Origin: Acidobacteriota bacterium
GTDB taxonomy: Bacteria > Acidobacteriota > UBA6911 > RPQK01 > JAJDTT01
Assembly (NCBI GenBank): GCA_028874215.1
Contig: JAPPLF010000025.1
Span: 1-64,000, forward strand
Length of the DNA stretch: 64,000 nucleotides
Direction of reading: 5' to 3'
The first letter of the stretch is position 1, and each line of letters opens with the position of its first letter. The position numbers and the translations under genes were made by a program. Of this stretch, positions 34,274 through 42,388 are shown piece after piece. The notes below the pieces were generated by a model. The model was not told the origin of the DNA. It did no database searches and saw nothing but the letters and a program-made list of their open reading frames with translations.

Positions 34274-35887
34274 TCAGGTTAGCAGAGCCATCCCGCCGCT
34301 GCCGGTGTCGGCGCCTCCCGAGAGCTGTCCGGTCTCGGGATCGATGACGATGGCATGAACCAGTCCCATCCCGCCGTGACTCAGGGGCAGCCGCTCGATG
34401 GGATGGTTCCGGCGGACCTGGGCGCAGACGAATTCGGGGATCCGGGCCTGGCAGCGGATCAGGTCTCCCTGGCAGTCGAAGCGGGGAGCCAGCACGGCGT
34501 CGCTGGCGCTCATCTCGAAATCCAGGATGTTGACCAGGACCTGGAGGACGGAAGTGATGATTCGAGTCGCGCCGGGAGCGCCGATCACCACCACCGGACG
34601 ATCCCCCTTGTAGACCAGGGTCGGCGTCATTCCCGTGGTTCGCCCCTTGCCCGGCGCGATGGAGTTGGGATGCCCGGCCAGGGGGTGAAAGTTGATCATG
34701 GAGTTGTTGTACATGAAGCCCAGTCCCGGCGTGATCACTCCGGACGACATCCCCAGGGAATGGGTCAGAGAGACGCAGTTTCCCTCGGAGTCCACCACGC
34801 TGACCTGGGTCGTGTCGGGCGGTTCCGGTGCCATGGGCTCCACGGTGATGGCGCCGCCCTCCTCGATGGTGCGGCGCCAGTGGGTGGCGCGTTCCTTGGA
34901 GGTCATCCAGTCCAGGGGAACGTCCACGAAATCCGGATCGGCCAGATGCAGGCTCCGGTCGGCGAAGGCGGCCTTCATGGCCATGGCGACGCGCTCGATA
35001 TAGGCCGGGGAGTTGTGCCGCAGGCTGGAAAGGTCCCAGCCTTCCAGGATGTTCAGAATGGCCGCCAGAGTCGGTCCTCCGTGGGGAGATTGGGAACTGA
35101 CGACCCGATATCCCCGATAGCTTCCCACCACGGGTTCCGGATCCCGGAGCCGGTAGTCCGCCAGATCGCCGGCGGTCACGTAGCTGCCGTTGGCCGCGAG
35201 GTCGGCGCATATGGTCTCCGCCAATTCCCCGCGATAGAAATCTTCGGGTCCGGCTTCGGCCAAGTGCTCGAGGGTCGAGGCGTAGTCGGGGTTGGCGACC
35301 CGATCCCCGACCTCGCGGGGAAGTCCCTCCTCGTTGAGATAGATCCGGCTCGCCTCGGCATTGCCCCGGACGTAGTCCATCAGGCAGGAAGCTTCGGGGT
35401 AGGCCGGCCTGGCCCTCCATCCGTCGGCCAGGGATTTGTCCACCAGGAACCCCTCCCGGGCGATTCTGGCCGCCGGCTCCAGGACTGCCTTCCAGGAAAG
35501 GGTTCCCCAGCGCTCCAGCATGGCGGCGAATCCCTTGACCGCTCCGGGGACGCAGACCGACTGGTAACCCAGGTCGTTGACCTTGTCCTTCAGGAAGAAG
35601 CCCCAGCCGTCGGGGTTGGGTCCCAGGATCGCCTTCTCCCACATGGCGGGAGAGACCTTCGACCCCGCCAGAGCGGGGGCATCCAGGACCCGTCCGTTCC
35701 CGCCGGAATCGCCGGCGAGGTGGAGGGTCGTAATGATGTAGCCACCGATCCCGCACATGTGGGGGCTCGCGACCGACTGCACCAGGGCGCAGGTGACGGC
35801 GGCGTCCACGGCGTTGCCGCCCGCCATCAGGACCTTGGCCCCCTCTTCCACGGCTACGGGCTGGGGAGCGACGATCATTCCGGGCAT
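34274..35887 (-). CDS. Gamma-glutamyltransferase family protein (no signal peptide)
   Basis: A 537-residue Ntn-hydrolase. The nucleophile is the first Thr of PDTTQVSVVD (T359), preceded by the large-subunit motifs GGNAVDAAVTCALVQSVASPHMCGIGGY and followed by GMSSGVITPGLGFMYNN and GRTTGMTPTLVYKGDRPVVVIGAPGATRI. The precursor should self-cleave before T359. It starts right at the conserved domain, so it lacks the export signal of E. coli GGT and may be cytosolic. Homologs annotated as GGT include cephalosporin acylase-like and other amidases. It lies about 20 nt upstream of the formate dehydrogenase genes, a pairing I do not know a reason for. Confidence 0.88.
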   Translation of the reverse strand: MPGMIVAPQPVAVEEGAKVLMAGGNAVDAAVTCALVQSVASPHMCGIGGYIITTLHLAGDSGGNGRVLDAPALAGSKVSPAMWEKAILGPNPDGWGFFLKDKVNDLGYQSVCVPGAVKGFAAMLERWGTLSWKAVLEPAARIAREGFLVDKSLADGWRARPAYPEASCLMDYVRGNAEASRIYLNEEGLPREVGDRVANPDYASTLEHLAEAGPEDFYRGELAETICADLAANGSYVTAGDLADYRLRDPEPVVGSYRGYRVVSSQSPHGGPTLAAILNILEGWDLSSLRHNSPAYIERVAMAMKAAFADRSLHLADPDFVDVPLDWMTSKERATHWRRTIEEGGAITVEPMAPEPPDTTQVSVVDSEGNCVSLTHSLGMSSGVITPGLGFMYNNSMINFHPLAGHPNSIAPGKGRTTGMTPTLVYKGDRPVVVIGAPGATRIITSVLQVLVNILDFEMSASDAVLAPRFDCQGDLIRCQARIPEFVCAQVRRNHPIERLPLSHGGMGLVHAIVIDPETGQLSGGADTGSGGMALLT

Positions 35888-36133
35888 GGGCGACCTTCCT
35901 GTCAGATTCTAACTCTATTCAGCACTATGGTTTGCCCGCCATCTTCCGTTTCCCGGTCTTTTTGGCGAGCCAATCGGAAAATGCCGATGAACCCCGGTCA
36001 CAATGCCTGAAACGATCATGCAAGTCGAGTCGTGGCGGTCCACCGGGAGAGAATGTTTGGACGTCGAACTTGTAGCGCGACCGTTGTATCCTGACGAGTG
36101 TCCACGTCCGCAACAACTATAGGAACCAGGTAA
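35888..36133. other. Intergenic region, nothing recognised
   Basis: This 246-nt gap is divergent between the GGT gene and the ribbon-helix-helix gene. It has no coding signal and I could not pick out a convincing promoter or palindrome. Confidence 0.4.
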
Positions 36134-36388
36134 ATGACATCTATGATGACAACAAAACTTTCGATGGACACGAAACTCCTGGGACGGATTGAGAAACGCG
36201 CTCAGCAACTCGGTACAACACGATCCGCGTTTACCCGGGAGGCCTTGCGGGCCGCGTTGGACCGCTACGACGAAGCGGAATCGGAAGCGCAGCACCGAGC
36301 CGGTTATCGTCGGCTTCCGACCATCCCGGGAGAGTTTTTGGTTCCGGAAGAGGACTTCGTTCGGGGCGATCGTGCATGGAGTGATTGA
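36134..36388 (+). CDS. Ribbon-helix-helix (CopG-type) antitoxin
   Basis: An 84-residue protein. The short beta-strand TTKLSMDTKLLGRIEKRAQQLGTTRSAFTREALRAALDRY is a standard ribbon-helix-helix DNA-binding domain. The acidic tail (IPGEFLVPEEDFVRGDRAWSD) is of the toxin-binding kind. ATG 36134 follows GGAACCAGG. A start codon reading MHRGEI, the usual beginning of MazF/PemK toxins, follows 2 nt after its stop, but that frame is broken. This is probably an antitoxin that has lost its toxin. Confidence 0.8.
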   Translation: MTSMMTTKLSMDTKLLGRIEKRAQQLGTTRSAFTREALRAALDRYDEAESEAQHRAGYRRLPTIPGEFLVPEEDFVRGDRAWSD

Positions 36389-36390
36389 CT

Positions 36391-36477
36391 ATGCACCGTG
36401 GTGAGATCCGATGTTGTCGAACCGGGCAGCGTTACTGGCGAGACATCTGTCGGCTGCCGTATCATCGTTGAGCAGCC
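36391..36477 (+). pseudogene. Possible remnant of a MazF/PemK toxin
   Basis: Two nt after the antitoxin stop, ATG 36391 reads MHRGEI, the classic N-terminus of MazF/PemK endoribonucleases. The frame then turns to nonsense (RCCRTGQRYW...) and stops at the TGA ending about 36471. A shifted frame reads DVVEPGSVTGETSVGCRIIVEQ, loosely like the continuation. A small deletion at the expected Trp codon plus loss of the 3' part would explain it. The call rests on position and six residues. Confidence 0.35.
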
Positions 36478-36657
36478 ATGCGGGAGATTGTCTTCGTCGT
36501 CGAGGAAGCCCCAGAGAGCGGATTCACTGCGCGTGCCTTGGGTGTTTCGATTTTTACTGAAGCCGACACGCTTCCGGAGCTTCACGCAGCGATGCGGGAT
36601 GCTGTCCGGTGTCACTTTGAAGAGCGCGATCGACCGAAAGTTATTCGGCTACATTAA
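36478..36657 (+). CDS. HicB-like small protein (single-domain)
   Basis: A 59-residue protein (ATG 36478, TAA 36655-36657). It reads MREIVFVVEEAPESGFTARA, then LGVSIFTEADTLPELHAAMR, then DAVRCHFEERDRPKVIRLH. This matches the short HicB-like family that normally precedes a HicA mRNA interferase. No HicA follows: the next 10 nt lead into the convergent gene at 36667. It is therefore an orphan antitoxin domain, or the toxin was lost. Confidence 0.7.
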   Translation: MREIVFVVEEAPESGFTARALGVSIFTEADTLPELHAAMRDAVRCHFEERDRPKVIRLH

Positions 36658-36666
36658 CAAAGTCCG

Positions 36667-38172
36667 CTATTCGCTCCCCACCACATAGACGGCGTAAAGG
36701 CGAGCGTCTTCCGGGTAAATTCCTTCCCAATTCACGCGGACGCGGATTGGCCCGTCCACGCCTGCCAGTTGGTCCTTGCCGCGCCACGTCACCCGTTGCC
36801 GCAGGCCCGGTTCCTGCAGCGCAATCGAGGCGTCTCCCGAATAACCGGGCAACGGCCGGAGCCGGTGGTCCAGGACCTCGACCCGGAGCTGGCTCTTCTC
36901 CGACAGCCCGGAGGCGTTGACGTAGATCTCCGCTTGCGGGGAATCCAATTCGATCGGCGTGGAGAGGAAATGGGCGCCTTCCGTCCGGGGCGCCGCGGCG
37001 AAATATCCCAGCCGGTCCCGGCCCCAGGTGGCCAGACGGACTCCCGAGGGACTCTCCGGGTTGAACGCGACCCAGATGCTGTACCAGAAGAGGGTCCGGT
37101 CGCCGATGTTCTCGAACCCCTGACCCTGGAGCAGCCGCGGTTCGGCGCCGTCCGGTTCCTCGTAGGAGGGAAGGATCTTGAAGTCGGGGATCGGCTCCTT
37201 GAAGTGGATGGCGTCGGGGCTCACCACCAGGCCCAGGTCGCAGGTGGAGTAGCGCCGGTCGTTGGTCTGGTTGTCGTATTGGCCGTAAAAACCAATGATC
37301 ACGTTGCCCCGGTTCCAGAGGCTGGCCCCCATGTGCACCTGTGCGCCGCGATGGATCTCGAAGTTGTCGAGGGGACGCGGCGGGAGGGGATTCCTCCGGA
37401 AGCTGAGGTGGGCCGCTTCGCTCCAGTGGTCGAAGTCGTGGGAGATGTAAGTGACCATCTTTCGACCCCGGGCCTTGGGGACGGGGTGGGGGATCGGTCC
37501 CCCCTGTCCGTTCAGGTAGTAGAAGCCGTTGAACCGGATCAGGCCGCCCGTCTCCATGCCGCTGCCCTTGATGATGGGGTTGTTGGGAGAATCGGTCCAG
37601 CTCAGCCCGTCCGGGCTGTACGCTGCCATGATGGCTCGCGGGTGCTCCTCCCGGACCATCTTGAAGCGCCGGCCGGGGTCGGGGTCTTCCGGCTCATGGA
37701 GTACCAGGACGAAGACCCCCTTCATGGGGTCCTTGCCGTTTGACAGCACCAGGTTGTTCCGCCGGTTCCCGTTGTACTCGACGAGTCCCAGGTCCGGCTT
37801 GTCCCAGCGGACGCCGTCCCGGGAGACGGCATAGAGGACCTGCCGTTTCCGGTCCTTGTCCCAACCGGAGTACCACATGCGGTACTCCCCATCGATCTTC
37901 AGGACGGTGCCGTAGTAGTAGACCCGCGGGTGGTCCGGGTCTCCCGGCTTGCCCGGAGGGACGACCGGTTTGCTGGGGTGCAGGGGATCGGTTCCGTGCC
38001 CCGTATTGACCGCGCTTTTCTTGCCCGGGACCAGTTCTAGCACCAAACCCTTGCTGAACGGGACGCTGTAGTCGTCAAACGGGAAAAGGACCGTTTCCTT
38101 GCCGGCGCCGGCGCTCGGCTGCAGAGACAGGCCGAGACCGATGAGAACAGCCAAAATCATGCGAAGAGTCAT
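36667..38172 (-). CDS. Secreted glycosidase-like propeller protein (paralog 3)
   Basis: A 501-residue protein with a signal peptide (MTLRMILAVLIGLGLSLQPSAGA). Blade motifs include KIDGEYRMWYSGWDKDRKRQVLYAVSRDGVRWDKPDLGLVEYNGNRRNNL, MAAYSPDGLSWTDSPNNPIIKG and FNGFYYLNGQGG. The C-terminal module (LSTPIELDSPQAEIYVNASG...LRVEVLDHRLRPLPGYS...VRVNWEGIYPEDARLYAVYVV) matches the other three paralogs. ATG 38172 is fixed by GGGAGG upstream. The DNA is divergent from the TPR lipoprotein gene at 38326. Activity unproven. Confidence 0.7.
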   Translation of the reverse strand: MTLRMILAVLIGLGLSLQPSAGAGKETVLFPFDDYSVPFSKGLVLELVPGKKSAVNTGHGTDPLHPSKPVVPPGKPGDPDHPRVYYYGTVLKIDGEYRMWYSGWDKDRKRQVLYAVSRDGVRWDKPDLGLVEYNGNRRNNLVLSNGKDPMKGVFVLVLHEPEDPDPGRRFKMVREEHPRAIMAAYSPDGLSWTDSPNNPIIKGSGMETGGLIRFNGFYYLNGQGGPIPHPVPKARGRKMVTYISHDFDHWSEAAHLSFRRNPLPPRPLDNFEIHRGAQVHMGASLWNRGNVIIGFYGQYDNQTNDRRYSTCDLGLVVSPDAIHFKEPIPDFKILPSYEEPDGAEPRLLQGQGFENIGDRTLFWYSIWVAFNPESPSGVRLATWGRDRLGYFAAAPRTEGAHFLSTPIELDSPQAEIYVNASGLSEKSQLRVEVLDHRLRPLPGYSGDASIALQEPGLRQRVTWRGKDQLAGVDGPIRVRVNWEGIYPEDARLYAVYVVGSE

Positions 38173-38325
38173 GTTTGGGACCTCCCTGATCACGCAGCGC
38201 CAAGTTGTCGAACCTGGCGCCCGAAAACGAACTTTCCAGATATAATCGGAAGCATACAAGGATACGGTTCCCGTCGGCGAATTTCGCGCCCCGAGGCATC
38301 GGGGAGTTTCGGACCCGAGTGAAAA

Positions 38326-39108
38326 ATGTCCCTACGATTCCGGGACGCCGCCATCATCGTCTTGACCGGTTTGCTCCTGGGTTGCGGCTCTTCGCGGATC
38401 AAGAAGTTGCCGGTTCCACAGGAGAAAGTGATCGAGGCCTACCGTCTCATGGGAGAGGCGGACGAGATGATGAAGGAAGGGAAGGACCATCTGGCGGTGC
38501 TGAAATACGTCGAGGCGACGACGCTGAATCCGTATCACGAGGCCATCTTCAACAAGTTGGCCATCGCCTATTGCCGGACCGGGCGGTACTGGCAGGGAAG
38601 GAAAGCCGCCGAGCGCTCCGTCCGGCTCCACCCGGGATACGCCTCCGGCCACAACACGTTGGGAATCGTCTCCCTTTCGAATCGAAAATACAAACAGGCG
38701 GCCGCCTACTTCCAGGAGGCCATCGATCTGGATGCGCGGCCGTCCTACTACGTCAACCTGGGATATGCCGAAATGATGCGGAACCGCTACGAAGCGTCCC
38801 GCGAAGCCTACCTCCAGGCCGCCCTCCTGGACCCGGAAGTCTTCAAGAAATCGAGCGTATCCCGCCTGACCTATCCGGACCCCATGGGAGTGGACTCGGA
38901 GACGAACTACAATCTGGCCCGCCTCTTCGCCGAAATGGGGGACGAGCCCCAATGCCTGAAGTACCTGGGGAAAGCGTTGTCGGCTGGATTCACCGACCAG
39001 GAGCGGCTGGCGGCGGATGAGTCCTTCGACAAACTGCGTCAAAGTCAGGACTTCATCGACCTCTTGAGCCTTTACGGACTGACGGCCGCCGGCAAGGGTT
39101 CCGGCTGA
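38326..39108 (+). CDS. TPR-repeat lipoprotein
   Basis: A 260-residue lipoprotein (lipobox LLLGC, C20). At least four tetratricopeptide units follow: DHLAVLKYVEATTLNPYHEAI, YWQGRKAAERSVRLHPGYASG, YKQAAAYFQEAIDLDARPSYY and YEASREAYLQAALLDPEVF. TPR lipoproteins act as scaffolds in outer-membrane or periplasmic complexes. I cannot name a partner. It stands alone between the divergent glycosidase-like gene and the PhyH gene. Confidence 0.8.
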   Translation: MSLRFRDAAIIVLTGLLLGCGSSRIKKLPVPQEKVIEAYRLMGEADEMMKEGKDHLAVLKYVEATTLNPYHEAIFNKLAIAYCRTGRYWQGRKAAERSVRLHPGYASGHNTLGIVSLSNRKYKQAAAYFQEAIDLDARPSYYVNLGYAEMMRNRYEASREAYLQAALLDPEVFKKSSVSRLTYPDPMGVDSETNYNLARLFAEMGDEPQCLKYLGKALSAGFTDQERLAADESFDKLRQSQDFIDLLSLYGLTAAGKGSG

Positions 39109-39224
39109 CCATCAGAGCACCGTAACCGGAAGATCCCACCTTCCAGCTATGCTTTGCTCCGAAAGATAGCTGCGTCTATATTGTTGTGCTTCAGTCGGCA
39201 AGAAGATCCAGAGAAGGAGAATCG

Positions 39225-39986
39225 ATGAGCCTCAAGAGCTTCTTTGACGAGAACGGTTACGTCACCGTGGACAACGTCTTCACTCCTGCGGAAATGGACG
39301 AACTCATGGTCCGGATCGACGGCATGGAAAGAAGGGAGATTCCATACCCCGAAAGCGACATCAAGTGGGAGCCGGCCAATCCTTCCGCGCTCCGCAACGC
39401 CTTCGGGTTGCTGCATCGAGACCCGGTCTTCCGGTCCGTCGCCACGCATCCCAAGCTGGCCGCGGTCGTCGAGCAGATCCTGGGTCCCGACCTGGACATC
39501 TACGCCGACGGACTCTTTGCCAAACCGGCGCTGGACGGGGGCCTGGTCCCGCCCCACCAGGACATGTACTACTGGAGTTTCCAGCCCTTCGAGATGCTCA
39601 CCGCCTGGATCGCGTTGGAGGATGCGACCCGCGAGAACGGATGCCTCACCGTGATCCCCGGGAGCCACAAGTTGGGCCTCCTGGACCACGAGCATTCCAA
39701 CGTGCCCGGGAATACGTGGAAGCTGACCCAGGAGGCTCTGAGCCATCTGGGGGACGAGATTCCGGTGGAGCTGAGCAAGGGGAGCGTTGGATTCCACCAC
39801 TGCCTGACCTATCACCGGAGCGAGCCCAACCGGAGTCCGCATTCCCGGCGCGCCTACACCGTGATCTTCATGACCGGCGAATCCCGCTGGGTGGGAGAGG
39901 AGGACTACCGGTACCCCTTCCTTCACGTTCAGGGCAAACCGTCCCCGGCCTACGAGGCCATGAAGCACGTCCTGGTGGACCGGTAA
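39225..39986 (+). CDS. Phytanoyl-CoA dioxygenase family protein (divergent PhyH)
   Basis: A 253-residue Fe(II)/2-oxoglutarate dioxygenase, only distantly related to the three tandem copies. Metal ligands are H111-Q-D113 and the histidine in LTYHRSEPN (H197). The arginine is in SRRAYTVIF. LEDATRENGCLTVIPGSHKLG is the typical core strand and turn. ATG 39225 is chosen over 39186 because it follows AGAAGGAGAA and starts at the conserved FFDENGYVTVDNVFT. The next gene is the DUF4143 fragment. Substrate unknown. Confidence 0.9.
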   Translation: MSLKSFFDENGYVTVDNVFTPAEMDELMVRIDGMERREIPYPESDIKWEPANPSALRNAFGLLHRDPVFRSVATHPKLAAVVEQILGPDLDIYADGLFAKPALDGGLVPPHQDMYYWSFQPFEMLTAWIALEDATRENGCLTVIPGSHKLGLLDHEHSNVPGNTWKLTQEALSHLGDEIPVELSKGSVGFHHCLTYHRSEPNRSPHSRRAYTVIFMTGESRWVGEEDYRYPFLHVQGKPSPAYEAMKHVLVDR

Positions 39987-40053
39987 GCCGGGAACGCGTG
40001 CCGGGTCCGACCACGCACCCACGAGCGGAGGCATACTCGTTCCTTCGGAATTC

Positions 40054-40731
40054 ATGGACGGTCTCTTTCCTCGGAGTGGATATATCCGGACTTACCTGGA
40101 GCGTGACGTCGCCCTGTTCGGGCCCCGCCTCCCCGCGGAGACGCTGGAGCGCCTTTGGATCATGCTGGCCCACAGCCAGGGAGGCCTGTTGAATGCTTCC
40201 CGGTTGGCTTCGTCATTGGGTGTCAGCGTGCAAACCGTAAATCGCTATATCGGACTCTTGACCGATCTGCTGCTGGTGCGGCGCCTGGCTCCTTTGCACG
40301 CCGATGTCGGGAAAAGGCTGGTGAAATCGCCGAAGATCTACATACGCGACAGCGGCCTGCTGCACGCTCTGCTCGGCATTGGCGATTTCAATGCGCTGGC
40401 CGGCCATCCTGTGGCCGGCGCCAGTTGGGAAGGGTATGTGATCGAGAATCTGCTCGCAGCCGCCCCGGAACGGACGACGGCCAGTTTTTACCGCACTTCC
40501 GCCGGCGCCGAGGTCGATCTCGTGCTTCAGTTGCCGAACGGCGAACTGTGGGCGATCGAGATCAAGCGGGGTCGCGCCCCGAGACCGGACCGCGGCTTTT
40601 ACAACGCCCGCGCGGACCTGCGGCCTGACCATGCGTTCGTCGCGTATTCCGGGGACGAACGCTTCCCGATCAGCGAAGGCGTTGAGGCGATCGGCGTCTT
40701 CGAACTGGCGATGTTGCTTCAGAACGGATGA
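40054..40731 (+). pseudogene. N-terminally truncated DUF4143 ATPase (C-terminal half)
   Basis: 225 residues matching the C-terminal half of AAA/DUF4143 proteins (about 380-400 residues when complete): YIRTYLERDVALFGPRLPAETLERLWIMLAHSQGGLLNASRLASSLGVS, then the winged-helix region and nuclease-like tail VDLVLQLPNGELWAIEIKRGRAPR. The P-loop ATPase half is missing. The frame is open a little further upstream, reading GGILVPSEF like the family's GGFP...SFL, then ends against the PhyH gene. It is most likely an inactive fragment left by a deletion. Confidence 0.75.
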
Positions 40732-41187
40732 CAAGCAGGGAGCGGGTGATCATGATGGAAAGCGACCGGGTCACCACCAGCAAGCAGGCGGCAGTCACCA
40801 TCAGTTGCGCGTCGGCGCGCATCGTGTTGACCAGCGTGATCATCAGCGCGGGCCGAACTACAGTGACCTGTCCCGGATCGTGACGGACTGATCGGAAGGA
40901 ATCGCAAACGATAGGGACACAATAGGTTAGCGTACATCGCACTGAGCGCTGTATCACTTCAGATTCCCGCTTCCGTGCTGGAATCCATGCGGTTGCATCA
41001 GAAGTCACCGGACTTAGCCGTTCGGTCAGGCCGTGGGATTGGCCTCGTGCCGGTTCGCCCCCAAGTGTGACACCCGGCAGATTCCACAAGTCGCTGGCGG
41101 CCTTTCGGTTGCGCCACGGCCAGCGGAGCGCGAATGCCGATCCGCGCTCCCCGTCCCCACCGTCCCCGCGCCCGCCGCCCACCGCGC
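40732..41187. other. 456-nt decayed region between DUF4143 fragment and acyltransferase
   Basis: No intact gene. It contains the fragment of the C69-like peptidase gene at 40821-40884 described separately. The rest, including 40890-41180, matches nothing I recognise. The open frames there are full of Arg and Ser and look non-coding. Confidence 0.6.
40821..40884 (+). pseudogene. Internally deleted relic of the C69-like peptidase gene
   Basis: Bases 40821-40847 match 44826-44852 of the intact gene at 24 of 27 positions. They are followed without a gap by a stretch that matches 45225-45264 with a single mismatch in about 38 bases. The junction is at a shared CAGC, so about 376 bp present in the intact gene are missing here. 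Same orientation as the intact gene. Together they bracket the acyltransferase and P450 genes. Confidence 0.75.
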
Positions 41188-42381
41188 TCAAGTCGCCCTT
41201 CTCGGATAGCGGCGCCCGTTCAGCTGTTTCCCGATGAACGTCGGTCGTACGAAGTAGTGGTAGGTCACCAGGATCAGGCCGGTCGCCATGATCGCGACGA
41301 GCGCGAGCTTGACGATCCCCGGAAGCGGCACGTTTGCCAGAACAAGGGGCAGCAGCATGACGAGCGGCACGTGCACGATGTAGATCCAGTACGAGGCGTC
41401 CGCCAGGTACCGCCAGCGCGGGCTCGGCCTGTCCATGTAGCGCAGGAACAGGCCGATCAGGCTATACGCCATGAACCACATGGAAAGCGCGAGGAAGACG
41501 ACCGCCGGCAGGTGCCCATCGCCAGCTTCCGGGCACGTCCTGTCCGGCCTGGGGGGGCAACCGATCTCGAAGAAGTGCCGGTATACGAAGAAGCACAGGA
41601 TGCCGCCGGCGAGGAGAGCCCATGCGGGGCGCTTGAAGCCCTCCAGCGTCTGCCGTCTGCGAAACAGCAGCCAGCCGAATACGAAGAACAGGGCGTAGAG
41701 TGCCAACTGGCGCGGGGCGGGAAACGGGCCGGCGTAGTAGTCGATGGCCCACGACTCCATCCGGTACAGCAGGAGGCCCGCGGCCAGAATCAGCACCGCG
41801 ATGCCTCCACGGTGCACCCAGCGCTCGAAGAGGTCCATCGCACGGGCGCGCACGCCCGCGGGAATCCGGCCGGCGAGCGCGCTCAGTGCGCTCGCGGCCA
41901 CGCACAGGATCATCAGGTGGTAGAGGAACCACAGATGCAGGAACAGGTGGTCAAGGGCCCTGGACGAGGTCAGTTCCGGAAGACTGTAGGTAGCGTTTGG
42001 CGGGGTGGCGCTGAAGCGGGCCGCGAACGGCACGATGAAGAACATCGTGACCGCAAGGAGGGGCCATGCCGCCAGGAACGGAACCCCGATCCGGCTCCAT
42101 CGGTGCCGGAGGAATTCTCGAGTTCCGCGTGTCTTGAGCAGGTACGCCGCAAAGAATCCCGCAATCGCGAAGAAGACCGGCAGGTTGAATACGCGGATGA
42201 AGATCACCACCCAGTAGGCGAGCATGTCGGCCTGGGGATCCCGGTATGGCCACTCGAAGAAGACCGTGGGCACGTAGCTGACCGCCGCGTGGCGAACCAA
42301 GCCGAGCATCATCATGGACGCGCGCAGCTGGTCGAGGGAGTGATACCGGGGAAGTTTCGCCTGTGGCTGTGTGCCGGTCAC
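41188..42381 (-). CDS. Membrane acyltransferase (acyltransferase-3 / OpgC-like)
   Basis: A 397-residue polytopic protein with about ten membrane helices. The family's N-terminal helix carries a histidine (LGLVRHAAVSYVP). Other acyltransferase-3 features include VFFAIAGFFAAYLL, HRWSRIGVPFLAAWPLL, HLWFLYHLMIL and SYWIYIVHVPLVMLLP. Such enzymes move acyl groups, often succinyl or acetyl, onto glycans, lipids or antibiotics at the membrane. The downstream end faces the decayed region. The P450 gene is 7 nt upstream on the same strand, so the two are probably one transcription unit, and the P450 product could be the acyl acceptor (inference). Confidence 0.85.
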   Translation of the reverse strand: MTGTQPQAKLPRYHSLDQLRASMMMLGLVRHAAVSYVPTVFFEWPYRDPQADMLAYWVVIFIRVFNLPVFFAIAGFFAAYLLKTRGTREFLRHRWSRIGVPFLAAWPLLAVTMFFIVPFAARFSATPPNATYSLPELTSSRALDHLFLHLWFLYHLMILCVAASALSALAGRIPAGVRARAMDLFERWVHRGGIAVLILAAGLLLYRMESWAIDYYAGPFPAPRQLALYALFFVFGWLLFRRRQTLEGFKRPAWALLAGGILCFFVYRHFFEIGCPPRPDRTCPEAGDGHLPAVVFLALSMWFMAYSLIGLFLRYMDRPSPRWRYLADASYWIYIVHVPLVMLLPLVLANVPLPGIVKLALVAIMATGLILVTYHYFVRPTFIGKQLNGRRYPRRAT

Positions 42382-42388
42382 CAGGACT

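Noticed and set aside
40736-40891. Small plus-strand open frame after the DUF4143 fragment
   Set aside because: It only covers the C69 relic in a wrong frame and has no Shine-Dalgarno or family match.
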